Assembly (NCBI RefSeq): GCF_001722335.1
Contig: NZ_MIHA01000021.1
Span: 31,895-95,894, forward strand
Length of the DNA stretch: 64,000 bases
Source: Mycolicibacterium flavescens
GTDB taxonomy: Bacteria; Actinomycetota; Actinomycetes; Mycobacteriales; Mycobacteriaceae
Direction: 5' to 3'
Shown here piece by piece: positions 54,372-63,895 of the stretch. The translations under genes were made by a program, and so were the position numbers. Each line of letters begins with the position of its first letter. Within the stretch, counting starts at the first letter, position 1. The notes under the pieces were generated by a model. That model worked only from the letters and a program-made list of their open reading frames with translations, did not search any database and was not told where the DNA came from.

Positions 54372-54377
54372 TAGTCT
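54372..54377 (+). promoter_or_regulatory. -10 box of the Z-FPP synthase gene
   Basis: TAGTCT, 8 nt before GTG 54386, no ribosome site. Confidence 0.4.
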
Positions 54378-54385
54378 GGACCGTC

Positions 54386-55177
54386 GTGGAGCTTATTCCC
54401 CCGCGCCTCAAGGAGCCGGCCTACCGGCTCTACGAATTGCGGTTGCGTCAGGAGCTGGCGCGGTCGAAATCCCAACTGCCGCGCCATATTGCCGTGCTGT
54501 GCGACGGCAACCGCAGATGGGCACGTGATCTCGGACACGACGACGTCAGCTACGGCTACCGGATGGGTGCGCGCAAGATCGCCGAGATGCTGCGCTGGTG
54601 CGCCGACGCCGGTATCGAGATGGCCACCGTCTACCTGCTGTCCACCGAAAACCTGCAGCGTGACCCCGACGAGCTCGAACCGCTGATCGGGATCATCACC
54701 GACGTCGTCGAGGAGATCTGTGCGCCGGCCAACCACTGGAGCGTGCGCACGGTCGGTGACCTCGAGTTGATCGGGGAGGAACCCGCGCGCCGGCTGCGCG
54801 ACGCGGTCGAGTCGACCGACGCCGGGCCGGGGTCTTTCCACGTCAACCTCGCCGTCGGCTACGGCGGGCGCCAGGAGATCGTCGACGCCGTACGCCAACT
54901 GCTGAGCAAGGAACTGGCCAACGGCCGCAGCGGCGAGCAGCTGATCGAGGCCGTCACCGTCGACGCGATCTCGGAGAACCTGTACACCTCCGGACAACCC
55001 GACCCCGACCTGGTGATCCGCACGTCGGGGGAGCAGCGGCTGTCGGGGTTCCTGCTGTGGCAGAGCGCGTATTCGGAGATGTGGTTCACCGAGGCGTACT
55101 GGCCGGCGTTCCGGCGGGTCGATTTCCTGCGCGCGCTACGCGACTACACCGCGCGGCACCGCAGGTTCGGCGCCTGA
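54386..55177 (+). CDS. short-chain Z-isoprenyl diphosphate synthase (Rv1086-like)
   Basis: A 263-residue cis-prenyltransferase. [14 protein letters not shown] holds the catalytic Asp and phosphate loop; [26 protein letters not shown] and [20 protein letters not shown] are family blocks. The M. tuberculosis homologue makes (2Z,6E)-farnesyl diphosphate, the precursor used for decaprenyl phosphate and hence cell-wall arabinan and linkage units. GTG start gives the length of the homologue. Confidence 0.9.
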   Translation: MELIPPRLKEPAYRLYELRLRQELARSKSQLPRHIAVLCDGNRRWARDLGHDDVSYGYRMGARKIAEMLRWCADAGIEMATVYLLSTENLQRDPDELEPLIGIITDVVEEICAPANHWSVRTVGDLELIGEEPARRLRDAVESTDAGPGSFHVNLAVGYGGRQEIVDAVRQLLSKELANGRSGEQLIEAVTVDAISENLYTSGQPDPDLVIRTSGEQRLSGFLLWQSAYSEMWFTEAYWPAFRRVDFLRALRDYTARHRRFGA

Positions 55178-55192
55178 TGCGAGACTGAGTCC

Positions 55193-56545
55193 ATGGCTGC
55201 GCTGTCGGCTCTGGTCTTCGCGCTCAGCTGGTGGTTGGGGCTCTATCTGCTGGCCCGCGACCCGCGCAAACCGGTGCTGGTGCTGGCCGCGGTCGGGTTG
55301 ACCAGTTTCGCGGTGGTGGTCGCGTTGGACGCGGTGCGCGCCACCAGCGGCGCCGACATCCTCGGCCGCGTCGAGGTCTACCTGGTCGTGGTGCCCGGTA
55401 TCGCGTGGTTCGCGGTGCTGCTCGAGCTGTCCCGGCCCCGCGACACGTGGCGCAGCCGGGCCGGTGAACTGGCGCTGGTCGGCGCCGTCGCCGCGGTGGC
55501 GTTCGTCGGTGCGGCGATGGCGGGCAGCGTCGAGGGGCCGCTGCGCCTCGGGCACTGGGTGATGTTCGCGGCGATCTCGTCATCGGCGCTGGGGGCGATG
55601 GTGTACGCGGTGGTGCGCCGCTCGCAGCCTCGTCCGGTGGTCGGGTTCGTGGTGATCGCGACGCTGTTCTTCGCGCTGGGCAACGCGATCCTGATCATCC
55701 CGCTGGGGTTGGTGCCGAGCTGGTTGGCGTTGGCGGGTACCGGGTTCGACGTCGCCCTGCTCGGGTTGGCGGTCGCGATCGGCGACGCGTTCGACGAGGG
55801 GCAGGCGCTGCGGGCCGACATGCTGCGCTCGTTCACCGCGACGGCGGTGGTGGCGGTGCTGTTCGGCGGGCAGGCGCTGGTGGTGCTGGCCCTCACCGGG
55901 CACGAGACCGCGTTGACCGTGCTGCTGTTCACCAGCCTGGCGGTGGCGATCGCGATCAACGTGCTGGCCGATCCGCTGGCCGGGATCCTGGACCGGTTGG
56001 CGTTTTCCCGGTCGCCGGAGTTGCGCGCCGACCGGGCCGCGTTGCGCAGCACCGAGGCGGCGCTGCCGTTGCGCAAGGACAACCCGCTCGACGACGTCGA
56101 CGAGGACACGTTCGTCCGGCTCACCCGCCGCGCCCTGGGCCACTACGGCGATCTGTCCAAGCTGATCGCCAGCCCGCTGACCCGGCTGCCGGTCATCGAC
56201 GCGCGGCTGGCCGCCCGCGGCGCGCCGGACCAGCCGCTGGAGCGGGCCACCGAGCTCAAGGCGCTGCTGGCCGAGCGCATCGCCCGGCTCAAACCGCGCG
56301 ACGCCGGCGACTTCGGCACCACCGAGCAGTGGCGGCACTACAACTCGCTGTACTTCCCCTACGTCGTCGGCGTGCGCGCGTACGCGCAGAGCGCGACGGC
56401 CGCCGGGCTCGACCCCGTCGCGCGCCAGGCGTGGCAGTGGTTCGTCACCGAGGTGCCGCAGCGGTCGCTGCACAACTGGCAGAACGCCGCCGCGCGGCTG
56501 ATCGCCGCCGATCTGCGCGACAGCCTGGTCACCGCTCAGGACTGA
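55193..56545 (+). CDS. membrane protein with cytoplasmic C-terminal domain
   Basis: 450 residues; about eight membrane helices in residues 1-265, then a soluble helical domain (270-450) rich in Arg/Leu with EDTFVRLTRRALGHYGDLSKL and WQWFVTEVPQRSLHNWQNAAA. The layout recalls sensor regions of membrane-bound regulators, but no kinase, cyclase or HTH motif was recognised. It follows the Z-FPP synthase gene by 15 bp, probably in its operon. Confidence 0.65.
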   Translation: MAALSALVFALSWWLGLYLLARDPRKPVLVLAAVGLTSFAVVVALDAVRATSGADILGRVEVYLVVVPGIAWFAVLLELSRPRDTWRSRAGELALVGAVAAVAFVGAAMAGSVEGPLRLGHWVMFAAISSSALGAMVYAVVRRSQPRPVVGFVVIATLFFALGNAILIIPLGLVPSWLALAGTGFDVALLGLAVAIGDAFDEGQALRADMLRSFTATAVVAVLFGGQALVVLALTGHETALTVLLFTSLAVAIAINVLADPLAGILDRLAFSRSPELRADRAALRSTEAALPLRKDNPLDDVDEDTFVRLTRRALGHYGDLSKLIASPLTRLPVIDARLAARGAPDQPLERATELKALLAERIARLKPRDAGDFGTTEQWRHYNSLYFPYVVGVRAYAQSATAAGLDPVARQAWQWFVTEVPQRSLHNWQNAAARLIAADLRDSLVTAQD

Positions 56546-56627
56546 CAACCGCCGCTGACCTGCGGCTGGCAGTAGCTGGCAGCGTTCGGTGTCGATCTGG
56601 CAGTGGCATCTGCGCAGTGTCGGTGCC

Positions 56628-57053
56628 ATGACCACCGCCACCACCGGCCACGGGCTCGAAAGCGTCCCGACCGACTCTCTACTGCGGTTCGCCCTGCGCA
56701 CCGACGCCACGTTGTGCGCGGCGCTGGGACTGGTGATCGCGACCGCCGCCGACCCGCTCAGCCGGCTCTCCGGGTTGTCGGCCACCAGCGAGTGGATCGC
56801 TGGCGCCGCACTCGTCGGCTATGGCACGGCGCTGTATCTGGCCGCCGGGGTGCCGCAGGTGCGACGCGTCGGCGTCGGGGTGCTCGCAGGCAACGTTGCG
56901 TTCGCGGCGACTGCCGTCCTCGTCCTGGTCGCGGGCTGGCTGCCGCTGACCGGGTTCGGCGCCGTCTCCGTCCTGACGTTCGCCGCCCTCACCCTCCTGC
57001 TGGCGTACGTCCAGTACCGCGGGGTCCGTCGCCTCGACGCGGCCCCTTCATGA
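56628..57053 (+). CDS. small four-helix membrane protein
   Basis: 141 residues; after ESVPTDSLLRFALRTDATLCA come four helices ending in a basic tail (YVQYRGVRRLD). Paralogous to the next gene: both share the (T)DSLLRFA.R.DA opening, the helix order and the VRR/LRR end. The family is seen next to envelope or stress genes in actinobacteria; function unknown. Confidence 0.65.
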   Translation: MTTATTGHGLESVPTDSLLRFALRTDATLCAALGLVIATAADPLSRLSGLSATSEWIAGAALVGYGTALYLAAGVPQVRRVGVGVLAGNVAFAATAVLVLVAGWLPLTGFGAVSVLTFAALTLLLAYVQYRGVRRLDAAPS

Positions 57054-57131
57054 CTGGTCCGGAGCCGCCGTCGTAAGAGGTTGCGGCGTCGGCTCCGGAA
57101 CGGTCCCACCCCCACCAGAAAGGAATCCATC

Positions 57132-57539
57132 ATGACCGCACTGACCACCCGACTCAACGAGTCGACCGACTCGCTGCTGCGTTTCGCGATGCGCGCCGAC
57201 GCGGTGCTGACCGGCCTGGCCGGCGTCGCGGCGCTGCCGCTTGCGGGCTGGCTGGCCGAGACGTCGGGCACGACGGTCGCATTCGAGTACGCGATGGCGG
57301 CGTTCTTCATCGCCTACGGCCTGGCGGTGCTGGCCCTGGCCTCGCTGCCGTCGCTGAAGCGGCCCGCCGTCGCGGTGATCGCGGCCAACGTGCTCTACGC
57401 CGTTGCCGCGGTGGTGCTCGTGACCTCGGGCGTGTTCCCGCTGACGACGATCGGCGTGGTCCTGACGCTCGCCACCGGTGTGTACACGCTGGCCTTCGCC
57501 GAACTGCAGTTCGTCGGGTTGCGCCGCATCACCCGCTAA
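57132..57539 (+). CDS. small four-helix membrane protein, tandem paralogue
   Basis: 135 residues; ATG with AAAGGA 8 nt upstream. Opening STDSLLRFAMRADAVLTG and end FAELQFVGLRRI match the upstream paralogue, so it arose by tandem duplication. Four predicted helices. A long hairpin follows. Confidence 0.68.
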   Translation: MTALTTRLNESTDSLLRFAMRADAVLTGLAGVAALPLAGWLAETSGTTVAFEYAMAAFFIAYGLAVLALASLPSLKRPAVAVIAANVLYAVAAVVLVTSGVFPLTTIGVVLTLATGVYTLAFAELQFVGLRRITR

Positions 57540-57544
57540 TCCGC

Positions 57545-57601
57545 CGAGCAGACGTGAAATGCCCCGAAAGCCGCCACTTTGGGGCATTTTGCGTCTGCTC
57601 G
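57545..57601. terminator. long bidirectional hairpin
   Basis: 21-bp stem with two wobbles (first arm begins CGAGCAGACG, inner part AAATGCCCC), 15-nt loop. It lies between convergent genes. The arm tip CGAGCAGACG is shared with the inverted repeat at 28835. Confidence 0.75.
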
Positions 57602-57613
57602 CCGAACAGGCGG

Positions 57614-58561
57614 TCAGAGCTTGCGCAGCCGCAACCGGTTGATCGAGTGGTCGGCGTCCTTACGCAGCACCAGCGTCGCGCGCGGGCGGGTCGGCAGGAT
57701 GTTCTCGATCAGGTTCGGCCGGTTGATCGAATGCCAGATGTCGCGGGCGGCGAACACCGCCTGCTCGTCGGTCAACGTCGCGTAGTGGTGAAAGTGCGAC
57801 GCCGGATCGGCGAACGCCGTCGAGCGCAGGCCCAGGAACCGGTCGATGTACCACTGCTCGATGTCGTCGATACGGGCGTCGACGTAGACCGAGAAGTCGA
57901 ACAGGTCCGACACCATCAGCGTCGGGCCGGTCTGCAGCACGTTGAGACCCTCCAGAATGAGGATGTCGGGGTGGCGCACGATCTGCTTCTCGGCGGGCAC
58001 GATGTCGTAGAGCAGATGCGAGTACACCGGCGCGCACGCCTGATCGGCTCCGGACTTCACCGTCGTGACGAACCGCATCAGCGCCCGGCGGTCGTAACTC
58101 TCCGGAAAACCTTTGCGGCCCATGAGGTTTCGCCGCACCAGCTCGGAGTTGGGGTAGAGGAACCCGTCGGTGGTGACCAGGTCGACCCGCGGATGGTGTT
58201 CCCAGCGCGCCAGCAGCGCCTGCAGCACGCGCGCGGTGGTGGACTTGCCGACCGCCACGCTGCCGGCCACCCCGATCACGAACGGCACCGGCCGGTCCGG
58301 GTTCTGCTGCAGGCTGGCCGAATCGCCGAGGAACTCCGCGGTCGTCGCGAACAACCGCTGCCGCGCGGCTACCTGCAGATGGATCAGCCGGGCCAGCGGC
58401 AGGTAGACCTCTTCGACCTCGAGCAGGTCGATCTTCTCGCCGATACCGCGAAGCTTCGTGAGCTCGTCCTCGGTGAGCTTGAGCGGCGTCGACATGCGCA
58501 GATTCCGCCACTGACTCCGGTCGAACTCCACGTATGGGCTGGGTTCACTCAGCCGCGCCAT
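57614..58561 (-). CDS. coaA: pantothenate kinase (type I)
   Basis: A 315-residue first enzyme of CoA synthesis. P-loop [12 protein letters not shown] (97-108), then [12 protein letters not shown], the family segment [16 protein letters not shown] and [16 protein letters not shown]. Length matches mycobacterial PanK. It is divergent from the DUF885 gene with only 30 bp between starts, so the promoters overlap. Confidence 0.95.
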   Translation of the reverse strand: MARLSEPSPYVEFDRSQWRNLRMSTPLKLTEDELTKLRGIGEKIDLLEVEEVYLPLARLIHLQVAARQRLFATTAEFLGDSASLQQNPDRPVPFVIGVAGSVAVGKSTTARVLQALLARWEHHPRVDLVTTDGFLYPNSELVRRNLMGRKGFPESYDRRALMRFVTTVKSGADQACAPVYSHLLYDIVPAEKQIVRHPDILILEGLNVLQTGPTLMVSDLFDFSVYVDARIDDIEQWYIDRFLGLRSTAFADPASHFHHYATLTDEQAVFAARDIWHSINRPNLIENILPTRPRATLVLRKDADHSINRLRLRKL

Positions 58562-58578
58562 GCGCTCAGTCTTGCATT

Positions 58579-58584
58579 TAACGT
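58579..58584 (+). promoter_or_regulatory. -10 box of the DUF885 gene
   Basis: TAACGT, 7 nt before ATG 58592, inside the 30-bp gap to coaA. Confidence 0.42.
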
Positions 58585-58591
58585 TGGAGTC

Positions 58592-59803
58592 ATGGACGCC
58601 AGCACCTCAGATTCGTTGGTCCGCGAGTACCTGCTGCTCGGTTTGCGCTTCGACCGCATCGAGGACGGTTACGTCGACTCGTTCACCGGCGACCCGGCCC
58701 TGCGCCGCGCGGTGGCCGCCGAACCGCAGCCCGACCCCGCCGACCTGGCGCGGCAGGCCGAGCGGCTGCTGGCCCAGGTCCCGGCGGCCGACGGGCTCGA
58801 ACCCGAGCGGGCCGACTACCTCGCCGCGCACCTGCGGGCCCTGGCGTGTGCGGGACGCAAATTCGCCGGTGAGGACGTCGGCTTCGTCGACGAGGTCGAG
58901 GCGTATTTCGACGTGCGCATCAGCAAGGGCGACCCGGAGCGCTACCGCGACGCGCACCGCCGCCTCGACGAGGTGCTCGACGGGACCGGGCCGCTGACCG
59001 AGCGGATGCAGGCCTACCGTGCGGGTGAGGAGATCCCGCCGGCGCGTCTCGAGGAGTGCATCCACGCGTTCTCCAGCGCGCTGCGCGACCGGGTGCGCGC
59101 GGAGTACCCGCTGCCCGACGCCGAGACCATCACCTATGAGGTGGTCACCGACAAGCCGTGGTCGGGGTTCAACTACTACCTCGGCGACTACAAGTCGACG
59201 GTCGCGGTCAACGCCGACCTCAAACAGCAGATGTCGAACCTGCCGCGGCTGGTGGCCCACGAGTCCTACCCCGGCCACCACACCGAGCATTGCCGCAAGG
59301 AGGCCGGGCTGGTGGCCCAGCGCAACCAGGCCGAGCAGACGATCTTCCTGGTCAACACGCCGCAGTGCCTGATGGCCGAGGGCCTGGCCGACCTGGCGCT
59401 GTACGCGGCGGTCGGCCCGGACTGGGGGAGCTGGGCGGCCGAGATCTACGCCGACCTCGGGCTGCGGTTCGACAGCGAGCGCGCGCAGGCCGTGGCCGAG
59501 GCGACGACCGCGCTGGCCGACGTGCGCCAGGATGCGGCGCTGATGCTGCACGACGAGCACTGCGACGTCGACGACGTCGTCGCGTTCCTCCAGCGCTGGC
59601 TGCTGGTCGACGACCGGCGGGCCCGCCAGATGCTGCGGTTCCTGTCCTCGCCGCTGTGGCGGGCCTACACCAGCACCTATGTCGAGGGTTACCGGCTGCT
59701 GCGGGGTTGGCTGGACGCCCGGCCCGACGACGTCAGCCTGACCCAGCGGTTCACCACGCTGCTCGACGAGCCGCTGATCCCGTCGTCGCTGCGCGCCGCC
59801 TAG
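58592..59803 (+). CDS. DUF885-family putative metallopeptidase
   Basis: 403 residues, shorter than many DUF885 members (about 550). It keeps the zinc-site signature [13 protein letters not shown], a downstream Glu region ([13 protein letters not shown]) and the C-terminal YVEGYRLLR helix. Largely helical, no signal peptide. Substrate unknown; probably a peptidase or amidohydrolase. The gene separates coaA from glyA. Confidence 0.78.
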   Translation: MDASTSDSLVREYLLLGLRFDRIEDGYVDSFTGDPALRRAVAAEPQPDPADLARQAERLLAQVPAADGLEPERADYLAAHLRALACAGRKFAGEDVGFVDEVEAYFDVRISKGDPERYRDAHRRLDEVLDGTGPLTERMQAYRAGEEIPPARLEECIHAFSSALRDRVRAEYPLPDAETITYEVVTDKPWSGFNYYLGDYKSTVAVNADLKQQMSNLPRLVAHESYPGHHTEHCRKEAGLVAQRNQAEQTIFLVNTPQCLMAEGLADLALYAAVGPDWGSWAAEIYADLGLRFDSERAQAVAEATTALADVRQDAALMLHDEHCDVDDVVAFLQRWLLVDDRRARQMLRFLSSPLWRAYTSTYVEGYRLLRGWLDARPDDVSLTQRFTTLLDEPLIPSSLRAA

Positions 59804-59895
59804 GGAAAAAACCCCCGCCGAACGTGGGTTACCGTCACGCCCTCGGACGGTTTGGCGTGCATCGATCCCACACTCGGCGGCCCCGGTGCGGGGAT

Positions 59896-59901
59896 TAGGC
59901 T
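59896..59901 (+). promoter_or_regulatory. -10 box of glyA
   Basis: TAGGCT, 7 nt before ATG 59909; leaderless glyA message expected. Confidence 0.45.
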
Positions 59902-59908
59902 GAACCCC

Positions 59909-61378
59909 ATGACTGCAGACCCCGTGACCTCCCACGCTCCGGGCGCGGAGTACGCCGAGACCGCGAGCGCCGCCTACCGGGCCGCGCTGCAGGTCATCGA
60001 GAGCGTGGAACCGCGCATCGCCGCGGCGACCCGCAAAGAGCTTGCCGACCAACGCGACTCGCTCAAGCTGATCGCCAGCGAGAACTACGCCTCGCCCGCG
60101 GTGCTGCTGACCATGGGCAGCTGGTTCTCCGACAAGTACGCCGAGGGCACGATCGGGCACCGCTTCTACGCCGGCTGCCAGAACGTCGACACCGTCGAGA
60201 GCCTGGCCGCCGAGCACGCCCGCGAGCTGTTCGGCGCGCCCTACGCCTACGTACAGCCGCACTCCGGAATCGACGCCAACCTGGTCGCGTTCTGGGCGAT
60301 CCTGGCCACCCGCGTCGAGGCGCCCGAACTGGCGAACCTCGGCGCCAAGCACGTCAACGACCTGTCCGAAGCCGACTGGGAGTCGTTGCGCAACAAGCTC
60401 GGCAACCAGCGGCTGCTGGGCATGTCGCTGGACGCCGGCGGCCACCTCACCCACGGCTTCCGGCCCAACATCTCCGGCAAGATGTTCCACCAGCGCAGCT
60501 ACGGCACCGACCCGAACACCGGGTTCCTCGACTACGACGCCGTCGCCAAGGCGGCCCGCGAGTTCAAGCCGCTGATCATCGTCGCCGGCTACTCGGCCTA
60601 CCCGCGCCGGGTGAACTTCGCGACCATGCGCGAGATCGCCGACGAGGTGGGTGCGACGCTGATGGTCGACATGGCGCACTTCGCCGGCCTGGTGGCCGGC
60701 AAGGTGTTCACCGGCGACGAGGACCCGGTGCCGCACGCCCACGTCACCACCACGACGACGCACAAGTCGCTGCGCGGGCCCCGCGGCGGCATGGTGCTGG
60801 CCCAGCCCGAGTACTCCGACGCCGTCGACAAGGGCTGCCCGATGGTGCTCGGCGGCCCGCTGTCGCACGTGATGGCCGCCAAGGCCGTCGCGCTCGCCGA
60901 GGCCCGCCAACCCGCGTTCCAGGCCTACGCGCGCCGCGTCGCCGACAACGCCCAGGCGCTGGCCGACGGCTTCCTCAAGCGCGACGCCAACCTGGTCACC
61001 GGCGGCACCGACAACCACATCGTGCTGCTCGACGTGACGAGCTTCGGGCTCACCGGCCGCCAGGCCGAGTCCGCGCTGCTCGACGCGGGCATCGTGACCA
61101 ACCGCAACTCGGTGCCGTCCGACCCGAACGGCGCCTGGTACACCAGCGGCATCCGGTTGGGCACACCGGCGCTGACCACCCGCGGGTTCGGTCCCGACGA
61201 CTTTGACCGGGTGGCCGAGTTGATCGTCGACGTGCTGTCCAACACGACGCCGACGCAGGCCTCCTCGGGCCCGTCGAAGGCTAAGTACACGCTGGCCGCC
61301 GGCACCGCCGAGCGGATCCACGCGGCCTCCGCCGAGCTGCTCGAGGCCAACCCGCTCTACCCGGGGCTGACCCTGTAA
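59909..61378 (+). CDS. glyA: serine hydroxymethyltransferase, long form
   Basis: A 489-residue PLP enzyme interconverting serine and glycine with tetrahydrofolate. [16 protein letters not shown] start ([12 protein letters not shown]), the HRFYAGCQ loop, [10 protein letters not shown], and the PLP lysine in [15 protein letters not shown]. It is about 60 residues longer than ordinary GlyA, with an insertion around residues 132-175 before DAGGHLTHG. The M. tuberculosis glyA at this position is, from memory, the short 426-residue type and differs in sequence, so this looks like a different SHMT subfamily. Confidence 0.92.
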   Translation: MTADPVTSHAPGAEYAETASAAYRAALQVIESVEPRIAAATRKELADQRDSLKLIASENYASPAVLLTMGSWFSDKYAEGTIGHRFYAGCQNVDTVESLAAEHARELFGAPYAYVQPHSGIDANLVAFWAILATRVEAPELANLGAKHVNDLSEADWESLRNKLGNQRLLGMSLDAGGHLTHGFRPNISGKMFHQRSYGTDPNTGFLDYDAVAKAAREFKPLIIVAGYSAYPRRVNFATMREIADEVGATLMVDMAHFAGLVAGKVFTGDEDPVPHAHVTTTTTHKSLRGPRGGMVLAQPEYSDAVDKGCPMVLGGPLSHVMAAKAVALAEARQPAFQAYARRVADNAQALADGFLKRDANLVTGGTDNHIVLLDVTSFGLTGRQAESALLDAGIVTNRNSVPSDPNGAWYTSGIRLGTPALTTRGFGPDDFDRVAELIVDVLSNTTPTQASSGPSKAKYTLAAGTAERIHAASAELLEANPLYPGLTL

Positions 61379-61427
61379 TGAGCTGCGCGACGCGCGCCGG
61401 AAGAATTTTACGATTCCCACAGAATTG

Positions 61428-61440
61428 GGTTACTGTAACC
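61428..61440. promoter_or_regulatory. palindromic operator overlapping the desA2 -10 box
   Basis: GGTTACTGTAACC, a perfect 6+1+6 palindrome, contains the TANNNT box TACTGT (61431-61436), 6 nt before the desA2 ATG. A bound repressor would block transcription start. The regulator MadR controls desA1/desA2 in mycobacteria; its exact motif could not be compared here. Confidence 0.55.
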
Positions 61441-61442
61441 GC

Positions 61443-62270
61443 ATGGCACAGAAACCTGTACCGAATGCGCTGATCCTCGAACTCGAGCCGGTCGTGCAGC
61501 AGGAGCTGCGTCGTCACATCGACAGCGAGGACCTCTGGTACGCGCACGACTACGTGCCGTTCGACCAGGGCGAGAACTTCGCATTCCTCGGCGGGCGGGA
61601 CTGGGACCCGTCGCAGGTGACCCTGCCCAAGGACGTCACCGACGCGCTGGAGATCCTGCAGATCACCAAGGACAACCTGGCCAGCTTCCACCGCGAGTTC
61701 GTGTTCAGCTTCATCCTCGAGGAGAAGTGGGGCCGCTGGATCGGCCGCTGGACCGCCGAGGAGCACCTGCACGCGATCGCGCTGCGCAACTACCTCGTCG
61801 TCACCCGCGAGGTCGACCCCGCCGCCAACGAGGACGTGCGCGTCGAGCACGTGATGAAGGGCTACCGCGCCGAGAGCTACAGCCAGGTCGAGCGGCTGGT
61901 GTTCATGGCGTTCTTCGAGCGCGCCCACGCGGTGTTCTGCCGCAACCTCGAGGCCAGGATCACCGAACCGGTGCTCAAGGGTCTGATCGGGCGCATCGCG
62001 CGCGACGAGGAGCGCCATGAGGAGTTCTTCGCCAACCTCGTCGCGCACCTGCTGACGTCGAACCGCGACGAGACCGTCGACGCGATCGCGCGCCGCGCCG
62101 CCGAACTCGAGGTCGTCGGCGGCGACATCGACGCCTACGCCGACAAGGTGGCGCACATGGCCGAGGTCGGCATCTTCGGACCCGACCAGCTGCGTGCGGT
62201 GATCGCCGATCGGATCGCCGCCTGGGGCGTGGCCGACGAGCCGAAACTCAAGGCGTTCACACCCGCGTAA
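61443..62270 (+). CDS. desA2: acyl-[ACP] desaturase DesA2
   Basis: A 275-residue soluble diiron desaturase-like protein with ligand sets in EEKWGRW..WTAEEHLHAIAL and RIARDEERHEEFF. It acts on acyl carriers for fatty or mycolic acid unsaturation; in M. tuberculosis DesA2 is essential. Length equals the homologue. The ATG has no ribosome site and appears to be the 5' end of the mRNA. Confidence 0.9.
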   Translation: MAQKPVPNALILELEPVVQQELRRHIDSEDLWYAHDYVPFDQGENFAFLGGRDWDPSQVTLPKDVTDALEILQITKDNLASFHREFVFSFILEEKWGRWIGRWTAEEHLHAIALRNYLVVTREVDPAANEDVRVEHVMKGYRAESYSQVERLVFMAFFERAHAVFCRNLEARITEPVLKGLIGRIARDEERHEEFFANLVAHLLTSNRDETVDAIARRAAELEVVGGDIDAYADKVAHMAEVGIFGPDQLRAVIADRIAAWGVADEPKLKAFTPA

Positions 62271-62346
62271 CCGCGTCTTCACCACCGCCGACGCGCGGCG
62301 GCAAACACACCGGCGCGCCTGCACGGCGCAAGTGCCGCAACGGGAG

Positions 62347-62352
62347 TAGCGT
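62347..62352 (+). promoter_or_regulatory. -10 box of phoAT-phoH2
   Basis: TAGCGT, 8 nt before the phoAT ATG. Confidence 0.38.
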
Positions 62353-62360
62353 CGGTTCCG

Positions 62361-62492
62361 ATGGCTAGCGACGTGCTCTGCTATCCGGGCGGTACCCGAT
62401 TGCGATCGCGAGAGGGCCGGCCCCGGCCCTGGTGCCGCAGTGTCCGCCGACAGGTTCGCGGGGGACCCGCGGATACCAGGAGCGCTACGTGA
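62361..62492 (+). CDS. phoAT: PhoAT-like small antitoxin
   Basis: A 43-residue Arg-rich ORF ([20 protein letters not shown]...). Its TGA overlaps the phoH2 GTG (GTGA), giving tight translational coupling. This is the position of phoAT, the antitoxin-like gene described upstream of mycobacterial phoH2. The assignment rests on position, overlap and small basic product, since no sequence was available for comparison. Confidence 0.6.
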   Translation: MASDVLCYPGGTRLRSREGRPRPWCRSVRRQVRGGPADTRSAT

Positions 62493-63802
62493 TCGATTCG
62501 CCTCTCCGGACTTATGTGCTCGACACTTCCGTGTTGTTGTCAGATCCCTGGGCCTGCACGCGCTTTGCCGAGCATGAGGTCGTGGTCCCGCTGGTCGTGA
62601 TCAGTGAACTCGAAGCCAAACGCCACCACCACGAACTCGGGTGGTTCGCACGCCAGGCGTTGAGGATGTTCGACGATCTGCGGCTTGAACACGGTCGGCT
62701 CGATCAGCCGATTCCCGTTGGCGCGCAGGGCGGTACGCTGCACGTCGAACTCAACCACAGCGACCCGTCGGTGCTGCCTGCGGGCTTCCGCAACGAGAGC
62801 AACGACGCGCGGATCCTCACCGTCGCGGCCAACCTCGCCGCCGAGGGTAAGCACGTCACGCTGGTAAGCAAGGACATCCCGCTGCGGGTCAAGGCCGGAG
62901 CGGTCGGGCTGTCCGCCGACGAGTACCACGCCCAGGACGTCATCACCTCCGGGTGGACCGGCATGGCGGAGGTGGAGGTCGGCGCCGACGACATCGACGC
63001 GCTGTTCGCCGATGGCGAGATCGATCTGGAGGCCGCGCGGGATCTGCCGTGCCACACCGGAATTCGGCTCCTCGGTGGTAGCTCGCACGCACTCGGCCGG
63101 GTGACCGCCGAGAAGCGGGTGCAGTTGGTGCGCGGCGACCGGGAGGCGTTCGGGCTGCGCGGACGTTCGGCCGAACAGCGGGTCGCCCTCGATCTGCTGC
63201 TCGACGAGTCCGTCGGCATCGTGTCGCTCGGCGGCAAGGCGGGCACCGGTAAATCGGCGCTGGCGTTGTGCGCGGGCCTGGAGGCGGTGCTCGAACGCCG
63301 CACGCAGCGCAAGGTCGTGGTGTTCCGGCCGTTGTACGCGGTCGGCGGACAGGATCTCGGCTATCTGCCCGGTAGCGAGAGTGAGAAGATGGGCCCCTGG
63401 GCGCAAGCGGTTTTCGACACTCTCGAGGGTCTGGCCAGCCCCGCGGTGCTCGAGGAGGTGCTCTCGCGCGGCATGCTCGAAGTGCTGCCGCTGACCCACA
63501 TCCGCGGCCGTTCGCTGCACGACTCGTTCGTCATCGTCGACGAGGCGCAGTCACTGGAACGCAACGTGCTGCTGACCGTGCTGTCGCGGCTGGGCGCGGG
63601 TTCGCGGGTGGTGCTCACCCACGACGTCGCCCAGCGTGACAACCTGCGGGTCGGGCGCCACGACGGGGTCGCCGCGGTGATCGAAAAACTCAAGGGCCAC
63701 CCGCTGTTTGCTCACATCACGCTGCTGCGCAGTGAGCGTTCGCCGATCGCCGCGCTGGTCACCGAGATGCTCGAGGAGATCAGCCCCGGCGCCCTGCCGT
63801 GA
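62489..63802 (+). CDS. phoH2: PhoH2, PIN-PhoH RNA helicase/ribonuclease toxin
   Basis: 437 residues. N-terminal PIN domain ([39 protein letters not shown]) with the acidic metal-binding set, then a PhoH ATPase with Walker [13 protein letters not shown] and Walker B FVIVDEAQ. Mycobacterial PhoH2 unwinds and cuts RNA. GTG 62489 has AGGAG 6-7 nt upstream and begins the conserved [11 protein letters not shown]; the longer frame reading is not conserved. Confidence 0.9.
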   Translation: MIDSPLRTYVLDTSVLLSDPWACTRFAEHEVVVPLVVISELEAKRHHHELGWFARQALRMFDDLRLEHGRLDQPIPVGAQGGTLHVELNHSDPSVLPAGFRNESNDARILTVAANLAAEGKHVTLVSKDIPLRVKAGAVGLSADEYHAQDVITSGWTGMAEVEVGADDIDALFADGEIDLEAARDLPCHTGIRLLGGSSHALGRVTAEKRVQLVRGDREAFGLRGRSAEQRVALDLLLDESVGIVSLGGKAGTGKSALALCAGLEAVLERRTQRKVVVFRPLYAVGGQDLGYLPGSESEKMGPWAQAVFDTLEGLASPAVLEEVLSRGMLEVLPLTHIRGRSLHDSFVIVDEAQSLERNVLLTVLSRLGAGSRVVLTHDVAQRDNLRVGRHDGVAAVIEKLKGHPLFAHITLLRSERSPIAALVTEMLEEISPGALP

Positions 63803-63848
63803 TCCCCGGGTGATTTCGGTGTAGTTGGTTGCGGTCAGCGCAATGTGG

Positions 63849-63895
63849 TGTCTCGGGACATCGCTGACACTTTTGTCTCGGGACATCGCTGACAC
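63849..63895. repeat. duplicated IS terminal sequence
   Basis: Two identical 22-bp copies (63849-63870 and 63874-63895), each starting TGTCTCGGGACATCG and ending GACAC, separated by TTT. They lie just beyond the transposase stop and mark the end of the insertion sequence. Confidence 0.8.

Noticed and set aside
58607..61420. A 937-codon minus-strand frame
   Set aside because: It lies fully antisense to the DUF885 and glyA genes, both with clear family motifs; long antisense frames are normal at this GC content.
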